Assembly: GCA_036756705.1 (NCBI GenBank)
Contig: DAIOKN010000022.1
Location: 1 to 39,497 of the forward strand
From: Caproicibacter sp002399225
GTDB lineage: Bacteria > Bacillota > Clostridia > Oscillospirales > Acutalibacteraceae
Direction: 5' to 3'
DNA: 39,497 nucleotides
The notes beneath the pieces are model-generated. The model saw only the letters and a program-made list of their open reading frames with translations, had not been told where the DNA came from and did not search any database. This document shows positions 1 to 8,315 of this stretch, piece after piece. How positions within the stretch are numbered: position 1 is the first letter of the stretch; each line of letters begins with the position of its first letter. The translations under genes and the position numbers were made by a program.

Positions 1-42
1 AAAGCCCGCACGGCGGCACCCGATCGAAAAGGAGAAACAGAA

Positions 43-1041
43 ATGAATATTCTGGTGACCGGCGGTGCCGGATACATCGGCTCACACACCTGCATAGCTC
101 TACTTCAAAACGGTTTTGACATTGTCGTGATGGACAATTACAGCAATTCTTCGCCCGACGTAATCGGCAAAATTGAAACTCTGTCCGGCAAAAAGTTTCC
201 GGCTTATGAGTGCGACATGCTGGACGTAAGCGGTTTTGAAAGAATTTTTCAGGAAAATAAAATTGACGCGGTGATTCATTTTGCGGGTCTGAAAGCGGTC
301 GGCGAATCAGTGGAAAAGCCGCTGGAATATTACCACAACAATCTGACCGGCACCTTAAACCTGTTCCGCCTGATGAAAAAGCACGGCGTAAACCGCTTTG
401 TGTTCAGCTCTTCCGCAACGGTCTACGGCATGGACAACAAGGCGCCGTTTACCGAGGACATGCCGCTATCCGCGACAAATCCTTACGGCTGGACCAAATA
501 CATGATCGAGCAGATCACGCGCGACGCCTGCCGCGCCAACCCGAACCTGAAGGCCGCGCTGCTGCGGTACTTCAACCCGATCGGGGCGCATCCGAGCGGG
601 CTGATTGGCGAAAGGCCGAACGGCATTCCGAACAACCTGATGCCCTACATCATGAAGGTTGCCATCGGCAAGCTGCCGATGCTCCACGTTTACGGCGACG
701 ACTACCCCACTCCGGACGGGACCGGCGTGCGCGATTATATCCACGTCTGCGACCTGGCGACCGGCCATGTTAAAGCGCTGGAGGCCCTCGACTCGATTTC
801 CGGCGCGCGGGCATATAACCTCGGCACCGGGAAGGGCAGTTCCGTTCTCGACGTGGTCCATGCATTCGAAAAGGCAAGCGGGGTCAAAATCCCCTACCAG
901 ATCGACCCGCGCCGCGCGGGCGACATTGCGGTCTGCTATGCGGACCCGTCCCGCGCAAAGGCCGAACTTCACTGGGAGGCAAAATACACCCTCCGTGACA
1001 TGTGCCGCGACAACTGGAATTTTATCCGGAAAAATCCGTAA
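43..1041 (+). CDS. galE: UDP-glucose 4-epimerase
   Basis: Interconverts UDP-glucose and UDP-galactose with bound NAD, in the Leloir pathway and in supplying galactosyl units for cell-surface polymers. The 332-residue protein has the Rossmann motif GGAGYIG at residues 7-13, the SSSATVYG segment at 122-129 that carries the catalytic Ser/Thr, and the YxxxK pair Y148/K152, all as expected of extended short-chain dehydrogenases. Length is normal for GalE. The start follows AAGGAG eight bases upstream. Only 42 bases precede it in the window, so promoter and any upstream operon partner are unseen. A strong hairpin follows at 1092-1135, so the gene ends its transcription unit. Other sugar epimerases are less likely given the length and motif set. 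Confidence 0.96.
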   Translation: MNILVTGGAGYIGSHTCIALLQNGFDIVVMDNYSNSSPDVIGKIETLSGKKFPAYECDMLDVSGFERIFQENKIDAVIHFAGLKAVGESVEKPLEYYHNNLTGTLNLFRLMKKHGVNRFVFSSSATVYGMDNKAPFTEDMPLSATNPYGWTKYMIEQITRDACRANPNLKAALLRYFNPIGAHPSGLIGERPNGIPNNLMPYIMKVAIGKLPMLHVYGDDYPTPDGTGVRDYIHVCDLATGHVKALEALDSISGARAYNLGTGKGSSVLDVVHAFEKASGVKIPYQIDPRRAGDIAVCYADPSRAKAELHWEAKYTLRDMCRDNWNFIRKNP

Positions 1042-1091
1042 AGCATCCCGGCGGCGGAGCCTTTTCCCGGAGAGAACCGAAAAAATAAAAA

Positions 1092-1135
1092 AGAAGGGGC
1101 TGCCGCAAAACTTTTGTTTTACGGCAGCCCCTTCT
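1092..1135 (+). terminator. Bidirectional intrinsic terminator after galE
   Basis: Perfect 14-bp stem (1092-1105 with 122-135) with A-rich flank on one side and T-containing flank on the other. It lies between the converging galE and the minus-strand gene at 1158, so it can serve both. Its core GGGGCTGCCGCAAAA resembles hairpins at 5697-5730 and 24898-24939. Confidence 0.85.
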
Positions 1136-1157
1136 CAAAATTATGGCCGTCTTTTTC

Positions 1158-1598
1158 TCAATCGTCTTTCGCTGCTTCTTCCGAGCCGCCCGCTTCGCCA
1201 TCCGTAGCGTGAAGGGGACGGAAAAAATCTTCTCCGCTGTCTGCGGCGTCGGCACAGTTGCACGTTTCCCCGCAGGTATCTGTCTTTTCCGTGTCGTTTT
1301 CCTCTTTTTCGTCTTCGCCCGCCGGAACCATCATCTCGTCCAGTTTCCGGAAAGCGCGTTTTAATCTGCGGTCGGCATTGTCCACAGCGGCACAAAGCGG
1401 TTCGGTCTTTTCATTGGATGCATCGCGAAGATTTTCATAATAATATCTTCCAAGCTCAATGTAGGAGCGTGCCTCGATTTCCTTTTCATTGCGGATGACA
1501 ATTTTGAGCCGGTTAATCATGGCGGCTCTGCGGTTTTTATCCACGACGAAATTGACCGCCTTCGTCACGGAATCGGCAACATTCTTAAACACTTCCAT
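1158..1598 (-). CDS. Conserved hypothetical protein, acidic C-terminus
   Basis: Family not recognised. The 146-residue product has a helical, basic N-terminal half (about residues 1-85, including a KNRRAAMINRLK segment and a YIELGRYYYENL helix) and a low-complexity acidic C-terminal tail from about 92 to the end rich in E, D and T, with a CGETCNC cluster at about 108-114. No signal peptide or membrane segment is evident. The start has GGAGG seven to eight bases upstream. It is transcribed away from the CpXC gene from a shared divergent region and converges on galE. The helical part could be a protein-interaction or cytoskeleton-like coiled segment, but that is a guess. Confidence 0.75.
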   Translation of the reverse strand: MEVFKNVADSVTKAVNFVVDKNRRAAMINRLKIVIRNEKEIEARSYIELGRYYYENLRDASNEKTEPLCAAVDNADRRLKRAFRKLDEMMVPAGEDEKEENDTEKTDTCGETCNCADAADSGEDFFRPLHATDGEAGGSEEAAKDD

Positions 1599-1651
1599 TC
1601 GGATACCTCCTGCCGCGAATGCGGTTTTCCCTGATTTTATTTTTCTGTTTT

Positions 1652-1657
1652 ATTATA
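1652..1657 (-). promoter_or_regulatory. Probable -10 element of the 1158-1598 gene
   Basis: TATAAT on the minus strand about 55 bases before the start codon. A -35 is only weakly recognisable (TTGCAG at a short 15-bp spacing). Confidence 0.45.
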
Positions 1658-1715
1658 CCTCAAAAAGCGCTTCTGCAACAGTATTATTTCATCTATTCCT
1701 TTTTTTATGTCAGTG

Positions 1716-1724
1716 TGATATAAT
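1716..1724 (+). promoter_or_regulatory. Extended -10 promoter for the CpXC-asnB unit
   Basis: TGATATAAT reads as an extended -10 (TGN-TATAAT) 36 bases before the CpXC start. The -35 region is poor, as is common with extended -10 promoters. Confidence 0.5.
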
Positions 1725-1760
1725 AAGAAGACATGCAAAGAATAAGAGGAGATAGCGGGA

Positions 1761-2417
1761 ATGTCGACGCAAATGACGGAAGAAATCAGCTGCCCGCAGT
1801 GCGGCGCGGTCGTAAAAACGGAGCTGTGGCCGGGGGTCGACGCCTCCCGGGATCCGGAATTGAGAGCGCGCGTGCTGGAGGAAAGCATCTTCGACTGGTG
1901 CTGCCCCGAATGCGGGTACTCGGCTCGGTTTTTATATCCCTTTCTGTACCATGATCCGAAGCGTGGATTTATGATATACTTATCCCCAAACGGCGCAGGC
2001 TGCGAGGGAGTCGACGTGGAAGTGGAATTCCCCCAGCTGGCCGGTGTCACCAAGCGGATGGTCACCACGCCGGAAGCTTTGAAAGAAAAGATTTTAATCT
2101 TTGAGGCGGGACTGAACGATGTGGCGGTAGAACTGGTGAAATTCGCTCTGGCCGGCGTTTTGGACAAAAAGCATGGCAAGAAGACATTGGCTGCTTATTT
2201 CTGCTATGCCGACGAGGTGAAAAATGAAATCGGGTTTACCTTTTTGCTGGAAGGGACCAGCGAACCCGTCCGCCGGCATATGCGGATGGACGCCTACTGC
2301 AAATCGCTTGAGATTGCAAAAACCGCTGGCTCCGCGCAGACGGGCGGTTTCTGTCTTGTGGACTTTGTGACGGCGCAGAGAATTTTGGAAAATTACCGCG
2401 AAAGTGAAAACCGCTGA
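1761..2417 (+). CDS. CpXC-domain zinc-binding protein
   Basis: Protein of 218 residues. The N-terminal third carries two cysteine pairs, CPQC at about residues 10-13 and CPEC at about 52-55 (preceded by another C), the arrangement of the CpXC family (a probable zinc ribbon of unknown function). After it comes a mixed alpha/beta region without recognised motifs. There is no signal peptide, so it is probably cytoplasmic. Start chosen because GAGGAG lies 9-10 bases upstream. asnB follows after 24 bases, so the two are likely cotranscribed, which does not by itself indicate a role in asparagine metabolism. Function is unknown for the family. Confidence 0.8.
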   Translation: MSTQMTEEISCPQCGAVVKTELWPGVDASRDPELRARVLEESIFDWCCPECGYSARFLYPFLYHDPKRGFMIYLSPNGAGCEGVDVEVEFPQLAGVTKRMVTTPEALKEKILIFEAGLNDVAVELVKFALAGVLDKKHGKKTLAAYFCYADEVKNEIGFTFLLEGTSEPVRRHMRMDAYCKSLEIAKTAGSAQTGGFCLVDFVTAQRILENYRESENR

Positions 2418-2441
2418 CGAATTGGAGCGTATTTTAAAATT

Positions 2442-4307
2442 ATGTGCGGACTGTGCGGATTTACAGGAGAAGTAATTGACCGCGACGCGGTCATCAAAAA
2501 CATGACGGACGTCATTACGCATCGGGGACCGGATTCCTGCGGGACTTATCTGGACCCCAACATTGCGATGGGGTTCCGTCGGCTGAGCATCATCGACCTG
2601 AACCAGGGCGACCAGCCGATCTACAATGAGGACAAGACCCTTGTCGTAACTTTTAACGGCGAAATTTACAACTACCAGCAGCTGCGGGAAATTTTGGTGG
2701 CAAAAGGACACACCTTCACCACCAACACCGACACCGAGGTGCTGGTGCACGGATTTGAGGAATGGCACGAGGACCTGCTCAACAAGCTGCGCGGCATGTT
2801 TGCGTTTGCCATCTGGAATAAAACGGACAAAAGCCTGTTTCTGGCGCGCGACTTTTTCGGCATCAAGCCGCTGCATTACGCGCAGGTGGGCAATAGCTTT
2901 GTGTACGGGTCCGAAATCAAGAGTATTCTGGAGTTCCCGGGATTTGAAAAGAAGCTGAACCTCAACGCGCTGAACAATTATATTTCCTTTGAATACCCCG
3001 TCCCACCGGAGACCTTTTTTCAAAATGTCTTCTGCCTGATGCCGGCCCATTACCTGTGGTACCGAAACGGAGAAGTGGAAATCCGGCGCTACTGGGAACC
3101 GAAATTTCAGCCGGATGAGACCCTGACGGAAGAAGACGCCGTCGATGAAATCGACCAGGTGTTTGAAAATTCCGTCGCGGCACACCGCATCAGCGACGTG
3201 GAAGTCGGATGCTTTCTTTCCAGCGGCGTGGATTCGAGCTATGTCGCGTCGTATTTTAAGGGGCAGAAGGCTTTTACCGTCGGATTCGGCGAAGATGAAA
3301 AATACAACGAGATCAGCTACGCCAAGGACCTTTCCTCCAAAATCGGCATGGAGCATTACTACAAGACGATCACACCGGAGGAATACTGGGGAAATATCCG
3401 CAAAGTGATGTATCACATGGATCAGCCTCTGGCGGACGCCTCCTGCATCGCGCTTTATTTTGTTTCGAAGATTGCGAGCGAGCACGTCAAGGTCGTTCTT
3501 TCCGGCGAAGGGGCGGACGAGCTGTTCGGCGGGTACAACATCTACCATGAGCCGGACGACATGGCCGCCTACTGGCGTCTGCCTCTCGGCCTGCGAAAAG
3601 CTCTGGCCGCCTTTGTGCAGAAACTGCCGTTTTCATTTAAGGGAAAGAATTTTCTCATCCGCGGCGCTCAGTCCATTGAGGAATCCTTCATCGGCAACAA
3701 CAGCATGTTCACCATGGAAGAAAAACGTCGTCTGCTCAAAAAGGGCATCCCGGCAACCCGCCCGCAGAAGCTGACGCGCCCATGGTACGACCGCGTGCGG
3801 GGGCAGGACGACGTGACAAAGATGCAGTATCTGGACATCAACGTCTGGCTGATCGGGGACATCCTGCTCAAAGCCGACCGCATGAGCATGGCCAATTCTC
3901 TGGAGTTGCGCGTGCCGTTTTTGGACCGCAAGGTGTTTTCCGTCGCCTCTCGCATCCCGCGCCACCTGAAAGTCAATCAACAGAATACCAAGTACGCGCT
4001 GCGCAAGGCGGCGCTGCGGCATCTGCCGGAAGCGACTGCCAAAAAGAAAAAGCTGGGTTTCCCGGTGCCGATCCGTGTCTGGCTGCGGGAGGAAAAATAC
4101 AGCGGGATCGTCCGTCAGGCGTTTACCTCCGAGACTGCGAAGAAGTTTTTCAACACCGATTTTCTGGTTTCCCTGCTGGACAGCCATAAGGAAGGCAAAT
4201 GCGATAACAGCCGGAAAATCTGGACGGTTTTCATGTTCCTTGTCTGGTATGACATTTATTTTAACGGCGCCTCCCACGAACCGGGCGACATGCCGATTGT
4301 AAAATAA
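2442..4307 (+). CDS. asnB: Asparagine synthase (glutamine-hydrolysing)
   Basis: Makes asparagine from aspartate, glutamine and ATP. Residues 1 to about 210 form the class II glutamine amidotransferase domain: Cys2 becomes the N-terminal nucleophile after Met removal, with RGP at 28-30 and the FNGEIYN loop at 71-77. Residues from about 230 form the synthetase domain, with the ATP-pyrophosphatase loop SSGVDSS at 260-266 and SGEGADELFGGY further on. At 621 residues it matches the long bacterial AsnB class. The ribosome site (TTGGAG) is rather distant, but MCGLCG fixes the start because the cysteine must be residue 2. Such enzymes in Firmicutes can also amidate cell-wall precursors, but the context here is silent on that. 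Confidence 0.96.
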   Translation: MCGLCGFTGEVIDRDAVIKNMTDVITHRGPDSCGTYLDPNIAMGFRRLSIIDLNQGDQPIYNEDKTLVVTFNGEIYNYQQLREILVAKGHTFTTNTDTEVLVHGFEEWHEDLLNKLRGMFAFAIWNKTDKSLFLARDFFGIKPLHYAQVGNSFVYGSEIKSILEFPGFEKKLNLNALNNYISFEYPVPPETFFQNVFCLMPAHYLWYRNGEVEIRRYWEPKFQPDETLTEEDAVDEIDQVFENSVAAHRISDVEVGCFLSSGVDSSYVASYFKGQKAFTVGFGEDEKYNEISYAKDLSSKIGMEHYYKTITPEEYWGNIRKVMYHMDQPLADASCIALYFVSKIASEHVKVVLSGEGADELFGGYNIYHEPDDMAAYWRLPLGLRKALAAFVQKLPFSFKGKNFLIRGAQSIEESFIGNNSMFTMEEKRRLLKKGIPATRPQKLTRPWYDRVRGQDDVTKMQYLDINVWLIGDILLKADRMSMANSLELRVPFLDRKVFSVASRIPRHLKVNQQNTKYALRKAALRHLPEATAKKKKLGFPVPIRVWLREEKYSGIVRQAFTSETAKKFFNTDFLVSLLDSHKEGKCDNSRKIWTVFMFLVWYDIYFNGASHEPGDMPIVK

Positions 4308-4317
4308 GCTCCGTTTT

Positions 4318-4346
4318 CCTCCGGCGGCGCGCCGGGGGATTTTTTT
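4318..4346 (+). terminator. Intrinsic terminator of asnB
   Basis: Nine-base-pair GC-rich stem (4318-4326 with 4330-4338) with a GCG loop, followed by seven T residues, 11 bases after the asnB stop. Confidence 0.88.
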
Positions 4347-4450
4347 ATGTCCTGCCGTCCCTTTTCCCAAAACAAAGCCAGGGGGCCCGCTATCTGCGGC
4401 CCTCCTGATAATACATTCTGTATTTTCTTCTTTATCTTCTACCCTTTCTT

Positions 4451-4969
4451 TCAGCTTTTAAAACTCTTAAACAATTTTAAAACCTTATCGGCATATGCCT
4501 GATTTTCCTGCTTTGATACCGAATCCTTATAGATCATCAGGTATTTACCGCTGTCCGAAAGGGAGGCGTTCATCTGCTGCCCCATCAGAGTGAATTTCCC
4601 ATTTTTTTTGACGCTGTTCAACACTTCTTGTGCAGTGCTGTTGAGGCTGCCCACCTTATACTCATAAAATTCCGCGGTGACGTTGTTTTTTCCGTTGTAA
4701 GAAAACTGATACCTCACCCCGTCCTTCGCGCCGATCACATCCGCGCGCATCTCCGTCGCGTCACCGGAAAGGACTCCGTTGCCGGTCAGATAGGTCTGAA
4801 GGCCTTTTAAACTGTCAGAAACGCTCGACTGCCGCATAGCAGGAGCACTGGAAACAGCCGACGTCGAGGACGCCGATTTGGAAGAGACACCGCCCACATC
4901 ACCTGCGCCGCAGGCCGTTACCGTCATTAGCAAAGCGGCCGCAGCCGCGATCATCCAGATTTTTTTCAT
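4451..4969 (-). CDS. Secreted lipoprotein of unknown function
   Basis: The 172-residue product starts with a lipoprotein signal: MKK, a hydrophobic run AAAAALLMTVTA, then Cys20 (lipobox VTAC). A Ser-rich linker (about 30-50) follows, then a compact domain of about 120 residues with alternating strands and a Lys-rich C-terminal helix. It should be anchored to the outer face of the membrane. No family is recognised. Its size and layout resemble the lipoprotein at 24430-24882, suggesting possible distant paralogy. A good promoter lies at 5033-5061. An imperfect hairpin at about 4378-4408 may end its transcript. Confidence 0.82.
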   Translation of the reverse strand: MKKIWMIAAAAALLMTVTACGAGDVGGVSSKSASSTSAVSSAPAMRQSSVSDSLKGLQTYLTGNGVLSGDATEMRADVIGAKDGVRYQFSYNGKNNVTAEFYEYKVGSLNSTAQEVLNSVKKNGKFTLMGQQMNASLSDSGKYLMIYKDSVSKQENQAYADKVLKLFKSFKS

Positions 4970-5032
4970 TTTAATCCGCCTTTACAAAAAGAAAGTTCCA
5001 TCCGGCCGTTTCTCCGGAGACATTCTTTTATT

Positions 5033-5061
5033 ATTATCACTTTTTTCCGCCGTTTTGTCAA
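5033..5061 (-). promoter_or_regulatory. Sigma-A promoter for the 4451-4969 lipoprotein
   Basis: TTGACA (5056-5061) - 17 bp - GATAAT (5033-5038) on the minus strand, about 65 bases upstream of the start codon. Confidence 0.75.
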
Positions 5062-5111
5062 CCGGTCAAAAATTCACTCCCGCCTTAAAGCTTTCTCCCA
5101 CGTGCAGCTGC

Positions 5112-5606
5112 TTATTTCGCCTTGACCATTTTATAAACCTGAACGCCCATCACCCCGAACAGCAAGAGCAGGAAAACTGGCAGGAACCAGGCGCCAAGCC
5201 CGTCCGACAGCCCTTTTGCCGCCTGAACGGTCTGCCATTGAAGGTAGAAAAAAAGTGCAGTGGTAATCAGCTTCAGCCATTCCAGCGTCTCCCGCGCCAG
5301 TCTGTACTGGCGCGCCGCGTTTTCTTCCGTAATCTCGACCACATAATTGTAAACCCACGGAAACCGTTCCAGGATGGTCAGGGGCACGTACAGTACGGCT
5401 GATATCATTGGTAACAGGAGCAGCGAGCCCTTGCCGCCCCAGTCGTCCGGACTTCCATTCGCGCCGAAATGGGTCGGTATCTTTTCAGGAAGGCCAGGCA
5501 TCGCGGAAACAGTCAAGGCAATCAGCCCGATCAGGGAGAAAAGAGCCATGGCCTGCACCAGTTTTTCCGAAAAATTGTAAGATGGTTTAATTTTTGGCCT
5601 TGTCAC
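5112..5606 (-). CDS. DUF1648-domain membrane protein
   Basis: Integral membrane protein of 164 residues. It contains the DUF1648 signature: a first hydrophobic helix, then P-x-K-I-P-T-H-F-G-x-x-G-x-P-D-x-W-G-x-K (written with gaps), then further membrane helices, with two more near the C-terminus. DUF1648 proteins include SdpI-like immunity proteins and many of unknown role. The open frame runs upstream to 5690, but a GTG at 5606 preceded by GAAAGGA is the likely start; the upstream extension is Cys/Arg-rich and unconvincing. Transcription probably comes from the perfect promoter at 5817-5845, giving an unusually long leader of about 200 bases. Confidence 0.8.
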   Translation of the reverse strand: MTRPKIKPSYNFSEKLVQAMALFSLIGLIALTVSAMPGLPEKIPTHFGANGSPDDWGGKGSLLLLPMISAVLYVPLTILERFPWVYNYVVEITEENAARQYRLARETLEWLKLITTALFFYLQWQTVQAAKGLSDGLGAWFLPVFLLLLFGVMGVQVYKMVKAK

Positions 5607-5696
5607 GGTAAAAATCCTTTCAAATCTACCGGGTAAAAACGTGCAGAACACCGCAAATCGTTTCCCCCGGCAGCAGCCGGCGGCCCGCAAAAGAAG

Positions 5697-5730
5697 AGGC
5701 TGCGCAAAAGAATTTTTGCAACAGCCCTTT
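5697..5730. terminator. Terminator-like hairpin in the leader of the DUF1648 gene
   Basis: GGCTG-x-GCAAAA pairs with TTTTGC-xx-CAGCC. On the minus strand it lies between the 5817-5845 promoter and the DUF1648 start, followed by CTTCTTTT, so it could attenuate that gene or end a short transcript. It belongs to the hairpin family also seen at 1092 and 24898. Confidence 0.55.
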
Positions 5731-5774
5731 CGATATACAGACCTGCCGTATGGAGAACTGCAAATGCACTGTGT

Positions 5775-5814
5775 CCCTGTTCCGAACGTTTACGAATGTT
5801 CTGTATATACAGGG
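5775..5814. promoter_or_regulatory. Nested inverted repeats at the transcription start (candidate operator)
   Basis: Just downstream of the -10 on the minus strand: CCCTGT/ACAGGG arms (5775-5780, 5809-5814), GAAC/GTTC arms (5784-5787, 5798-5801), and the perfect 12-bp palindrome CTGTATATACAG at 5801-5812. This could be a dimer-binding operator or a hairpin at the 5' end of the RNA. Confidence 0.5.
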
Positions 5815-5816
5815 AA

Positions 5817-5845
5817 ATTATACTCCCAAAAATCATTTTTGTCAA
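5817..5845 (-). promoter_or_regulatory. Perfect-consensus sigma-A promoter
   Basis: TTGACA (5840-5845) - 17 bp - TATAAT (5817-5822) on the minus strand, 18 bases after the pgcA stop. No start codon with a convincing ribosome site appears until the GTG at 5606. Confidence 0.88.
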
Positions 5846-5862
5846 TTATTTCCTCTTGCTTT

Positions 5863-7545
5863 TTATTTCATCAAAGCGGGAACCGCGCTGCAAAGTTTTT
5901 CGATCAGCGCAAGGGACTCCTCTTTTGTCTTGCCTCGCCCGGAGAGATACGCTTTGATCTTCGGCTCCGTCCCGCTCGGGCGGATGATCACCTTGCCGCC
6001 GTTTTCCAGGCGGAACTCCAGCACGTTGGATTTTGGCAGGCTGATCCGTTTGCCTTCGCTGGTCACGGAAGCTTCATAGTCGCTCCAGCCGCAGACCTTG
6101 CCGCCGGCAATTTCAGCGGGCATATTTTTGCGCAGGGAATCCATGATCTTTCCCATTTGGAGCATGCCGTCCTCGCCCTCGAAGCCGAAATTCATCAGCT
6201 CGTTTTCATAATAGCCGTACTTCTGGTACAGCTTTTCCATGGCGTCGCAGAGGGTCATGCCCTTTTTTTGGTAATCCTGCGCCATCTGGCAGATCAGCAT
6301 GCTCGCGTCAACCGCGTCCTTGTCGCGCACATAGCCGCCGGAAAGGTAGCCGTAGCTTTCTTCAAAGCCGAAAAGATAGCGATCCGCGCCGCCCTCTTTT
6401 TCCAGCAGGGCAATCTGGTCGCCGATATATTTAAAGCCGGTCAGCACGCGCCGCAGTTCAACCCCGTAATGCTCCGCAACGGGCGTCGCCATGTCTGTGC
6501 TGACAATGGTCGTGACCGCAACAGGATTTTCCGGCAGAGTGCCGTTTTCTTTCCGGCTGCGCGCGATGAAGTCCAGCAGCAGCACACCGACCTCATTCCC
6601 GCTCATCAGGCGGAAATCACCGTGCTGATTCACGGCGATGCCGCAGCGGTCGCAGTCCGGGTCCGTCGCCAGAAGCAGATCCGGCTGAACCTTCTCGCAC
6701 AGTTCCAGCCCTTTCTGCAGCGCCTCTCGGATTTCCGGGTTTGGGAACGGGCAGGTGGTGAAGTGGCCGTCCGGGAACTCCTGCTCCGGCACGATTGTCA
6801 CCTCGCCGACGCCGATTTTCTTTAAGATCCGCGTGACGCAGACGCGCCCGGTGCCGTTGAGAGGCGTGTAGACCACCCGCAGCCCGGAACACGGTTCCTG
6901 AAAGACCCGCTGTTTCATGACTTCACCGAGGAAATGGTCGGTCACCTCACCCGGGATCACCGAAATCAGGCCTTCGGCCTTTGCTTCGCCGTAATCCATG
7001 CGTTTCACATCGCGGAAAATATCGAGCTTTTCGATTTCGGCAAGAACGTCATCCGCCATCTGCAAAGTGATCTGGCAGCCGTCACTGCCATAGACTTTAT
7101 ACCCGTTGTACTGAGCCGGGTTGTGGCTTGCCGTGACGCAGATGCCCGCGTCGCAGTGAAGAAACCGGACCGCCCAGGAAAGGGTCGGGGTCGGAGAAAG
7201 CTGCGGGTAAATGTGCGCCACAACGCCGTTTGCAGCCAGCACGGCGGCGGCTTCTTTTGCGAACAGAGCCGACTTGATGCGGCTGTCATAGGCGATGGCG
7301 GCGCTGGGATGCTGTGCGTGCCTGTTCAGGTAATTCGCCAGCCCCTGTGTCGCCTTGCGCACCGTGTAAATGTTCATCCGATTGGTTCCGGCGCCGATCA
7401 CACCGCGCAGGCCGCCGGTGCCGAACGCCAGGTCCCGGTAAAACCGGTCGTTAATCTCCCCGGGCTGATCTCTGATTTCTTTCAGTTCTCTAACGAGGTC
7501 CGGATCTTCCCGCGCATTTTTCAGCCATCTTTCATATTCACTCAT
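5863..7545 (-). CDS. pgcA: Phosphoglucomutase/phosphomannomutase
   Basis: Alpha-D-phosphohexomutase interconverting glucose 1- and 6-phosphate, which links glycolysis to UDP-glucose and cell-envelope sugar synthesis (compare galE nearby). Numbered from the chosen start it has 560 residues: GTGGLRG near 42-48, the phosphoserine loop TASHNP at 138-143, the metal-binding DPDCDR segment in domain 3, the sugar-binding GFEES, and the C-terminal phosphate-binding RPSGTEPK. Length fits the PgcA-type long mutases. The frame extends to 7578, but no ribosome site precedes that ATG; the ATG at 7545 has an AAAGGA/AAAAGG-rich upstream and starts MSEYERWL, typical of the family. It follows the YfcE-like gene by 53 bases on the same strand. 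Confidence 0.95.
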   Translation of the reverse strand: MSEYERWLKNAREDPDLVRELKEIRDQPGEINDRFYRDLAFGTGGLRGVIGAGTNRMNIYTVRKATQGLANYLNRHAQHPSAAIAYDSRIKSALFAKEAAAVLAANGVVAHIYPQLSPTPTLSWAVRFLHCDAGICVTASHNPAQYNGYKVYGSDGCQITLQMADDVLAEIEKLDIFRDVKRMDYGEAKAEGLISVIPGEVTDHFLGEVMKQRVFQEPCSGLRVVYTPLNGTGRVCVTRILKKIGVGEVTIVPEQEFPDGHFTTCPFPNPEIREALQKGLELCEKVQPDLLLATDPDCDRCGIAVNQHGDFRLMSGNEVGVLLLDFIARSRKENGTLPENPVAVTTIVSTDMATPVAEHYGVELRRVLTGFKYIGDQIALLEKEGGADRYLFGFEESYGYLSGGYVRDKDAVDASMLICQMAQDYQKKGMTLCDAMEKLYQKYGYYENELMNFGFEGEDGMLQMGKIMDSLRKNMPAEIAGGKVCGWSDYEASVTSEGKRISLPKSNVLEFRLENGGKVIIRPSGTEPKIKAYLSGRGKTKEESLALIEKLCSAVPALMK

Positions 7546-7598
7546 AACCTTTTGTTCCTTTCCGTTCGGATTTGGCATACTCTGTTACCAGGCAGCCG

Positions 7599-8063
7599 TC
7601 AGACTGTGAGAATGTTGGCCACGACCCCCGCGGGGGTGAGGTCCAGGATTCCGTAGGTCCCCGTGCTGCCGCAGAGCGAGCCCGGATTCATGAGATAAAG
7701 TCCGTCCCGGTATTCCGTCAGCGCCTCGTGCGTGTGGCCGAACAGCAGGATATCCGCTTTCCGGCTGCGTGCCGCAGAGATAACGTCATACATGCCGTAT
7801 TTCACATTGTAAGTATAACCATGGGTATAGAAAATATTTTTTCCGGCCAGCGCGGTAAATCCCTCGGCGGGCAGCGTGCTGCCCCAGTCGCAGTTTCCGC
7901 GCACCATCAGAAACATTCTGTCGCGGAAGCTGTCCCGCGCCTCGGCAGCCTCGTCCGCGCCGTCCCCCAGATGGATGACGACCTCCGCATGCGGCTGCCG
8001 CAAAATTACAGACCGAAGGGAATAGGAATCCCCGTGAGTATCCGAAACAACCAGAATTCGCAT
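7599..8063 (-). CDS. YfcE/MJ0936-type metallophosphoesterase
   Basis: Small calcineurin-like phosphodiesterase of 154 residues. Metal-binding motifs in order: DTHGD at about residues 9-13, GDGAD at about 50-54, GNCD at about 74-77, and GHTHE at about 113-117, followed by NPGS. These match the YfcE family, which hydrolyses phosphodiesters in vitro and often has no assigned physiological substrate. The open frame begins at 8147, but AGGAGG six to seven bases before the ATG at 8063 and the usual MRILVVSDTHG start decide the assignment. It probably heads an operon with pgcA. A GC-rich hairpin sits just upstream of the ribosome site at about 8080-8097. Confidence 0.88.
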   Translation of the reverse strand: MRILVVSDTHGDSYSLRSVILRQPHAEVVIHLGDGADEAAEARDSFRDRMFLMVRGNCDWGSTLPAEGFTALAGKNIFYTHGYTYNVKYGMYDVISAARSRKADILLFGHTHEALTEYRDGLYLMNPGSLCGSTGTYGILDLTPAGVVANILTV

Positions 8064-8141
8064 GGAAAGACCTCCTGAACCGCCCTGCCGGGGCGGGTAT
8101 ATATGAATTCGGCCTCGCATAAAATATTGCGGGGTGATAGT

Positions 8142-8312
8142 ATGCAAAACAGTGCGGAAAACAGCCAGCTGTTACAATCCCTGATGAACAAGCTCAGTCC
8201 GGCCGATCAAGCCCGCGTCAAATCACTGCTTTCGGACCGGAAAGCTTGTGAAAAGATTCTGAACACCCCAGAGGCACAGGATGTTATCCGCCGCTTTAAG
8301 GGAGGAAAATAA
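8142..8312 (+). CDS. Small hypothetical protein (first of a three-gene unit)
   Basis: 56 residues, soluble, mostly helical (SQLLQSLMNKLSPADQARVKSLL), basic C-terminus ending RRFKGGK. Start taken at 8142 because GGGGTGA lies 5 bases upstream; the in-frame ATG at 8103 lacks such a site. The next gene begins three bases after its stop with GGGAGG inside the end of this gene, so the two are coupled. Family not recognised. It has no cysteines except one near the middle and no membrane segment. Confidence 0.7.
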   Translation: MQNSAENSQLLQSLMNKLSPADQARVKSLLSDRKACEKILNTPEAQDVIRRFKGGK

Positions 8313-8315
8313 TAG

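Noticed and set aside
2094..3548. 484-codon minus-strand frame
   Set aside because: Antisense to asnB and the CpXC gene; no domain features.
5784..5801. LexA/SOS box at GAAC...GTTC
   Set aside because: The Gram-positive LexA site has 4 bases between GAAC and GTTC; here there are 10.
5641..6825. 394-codon plus-strand frame
   Set aside because: Antisense to pgcA, which has all catalytic motifs.
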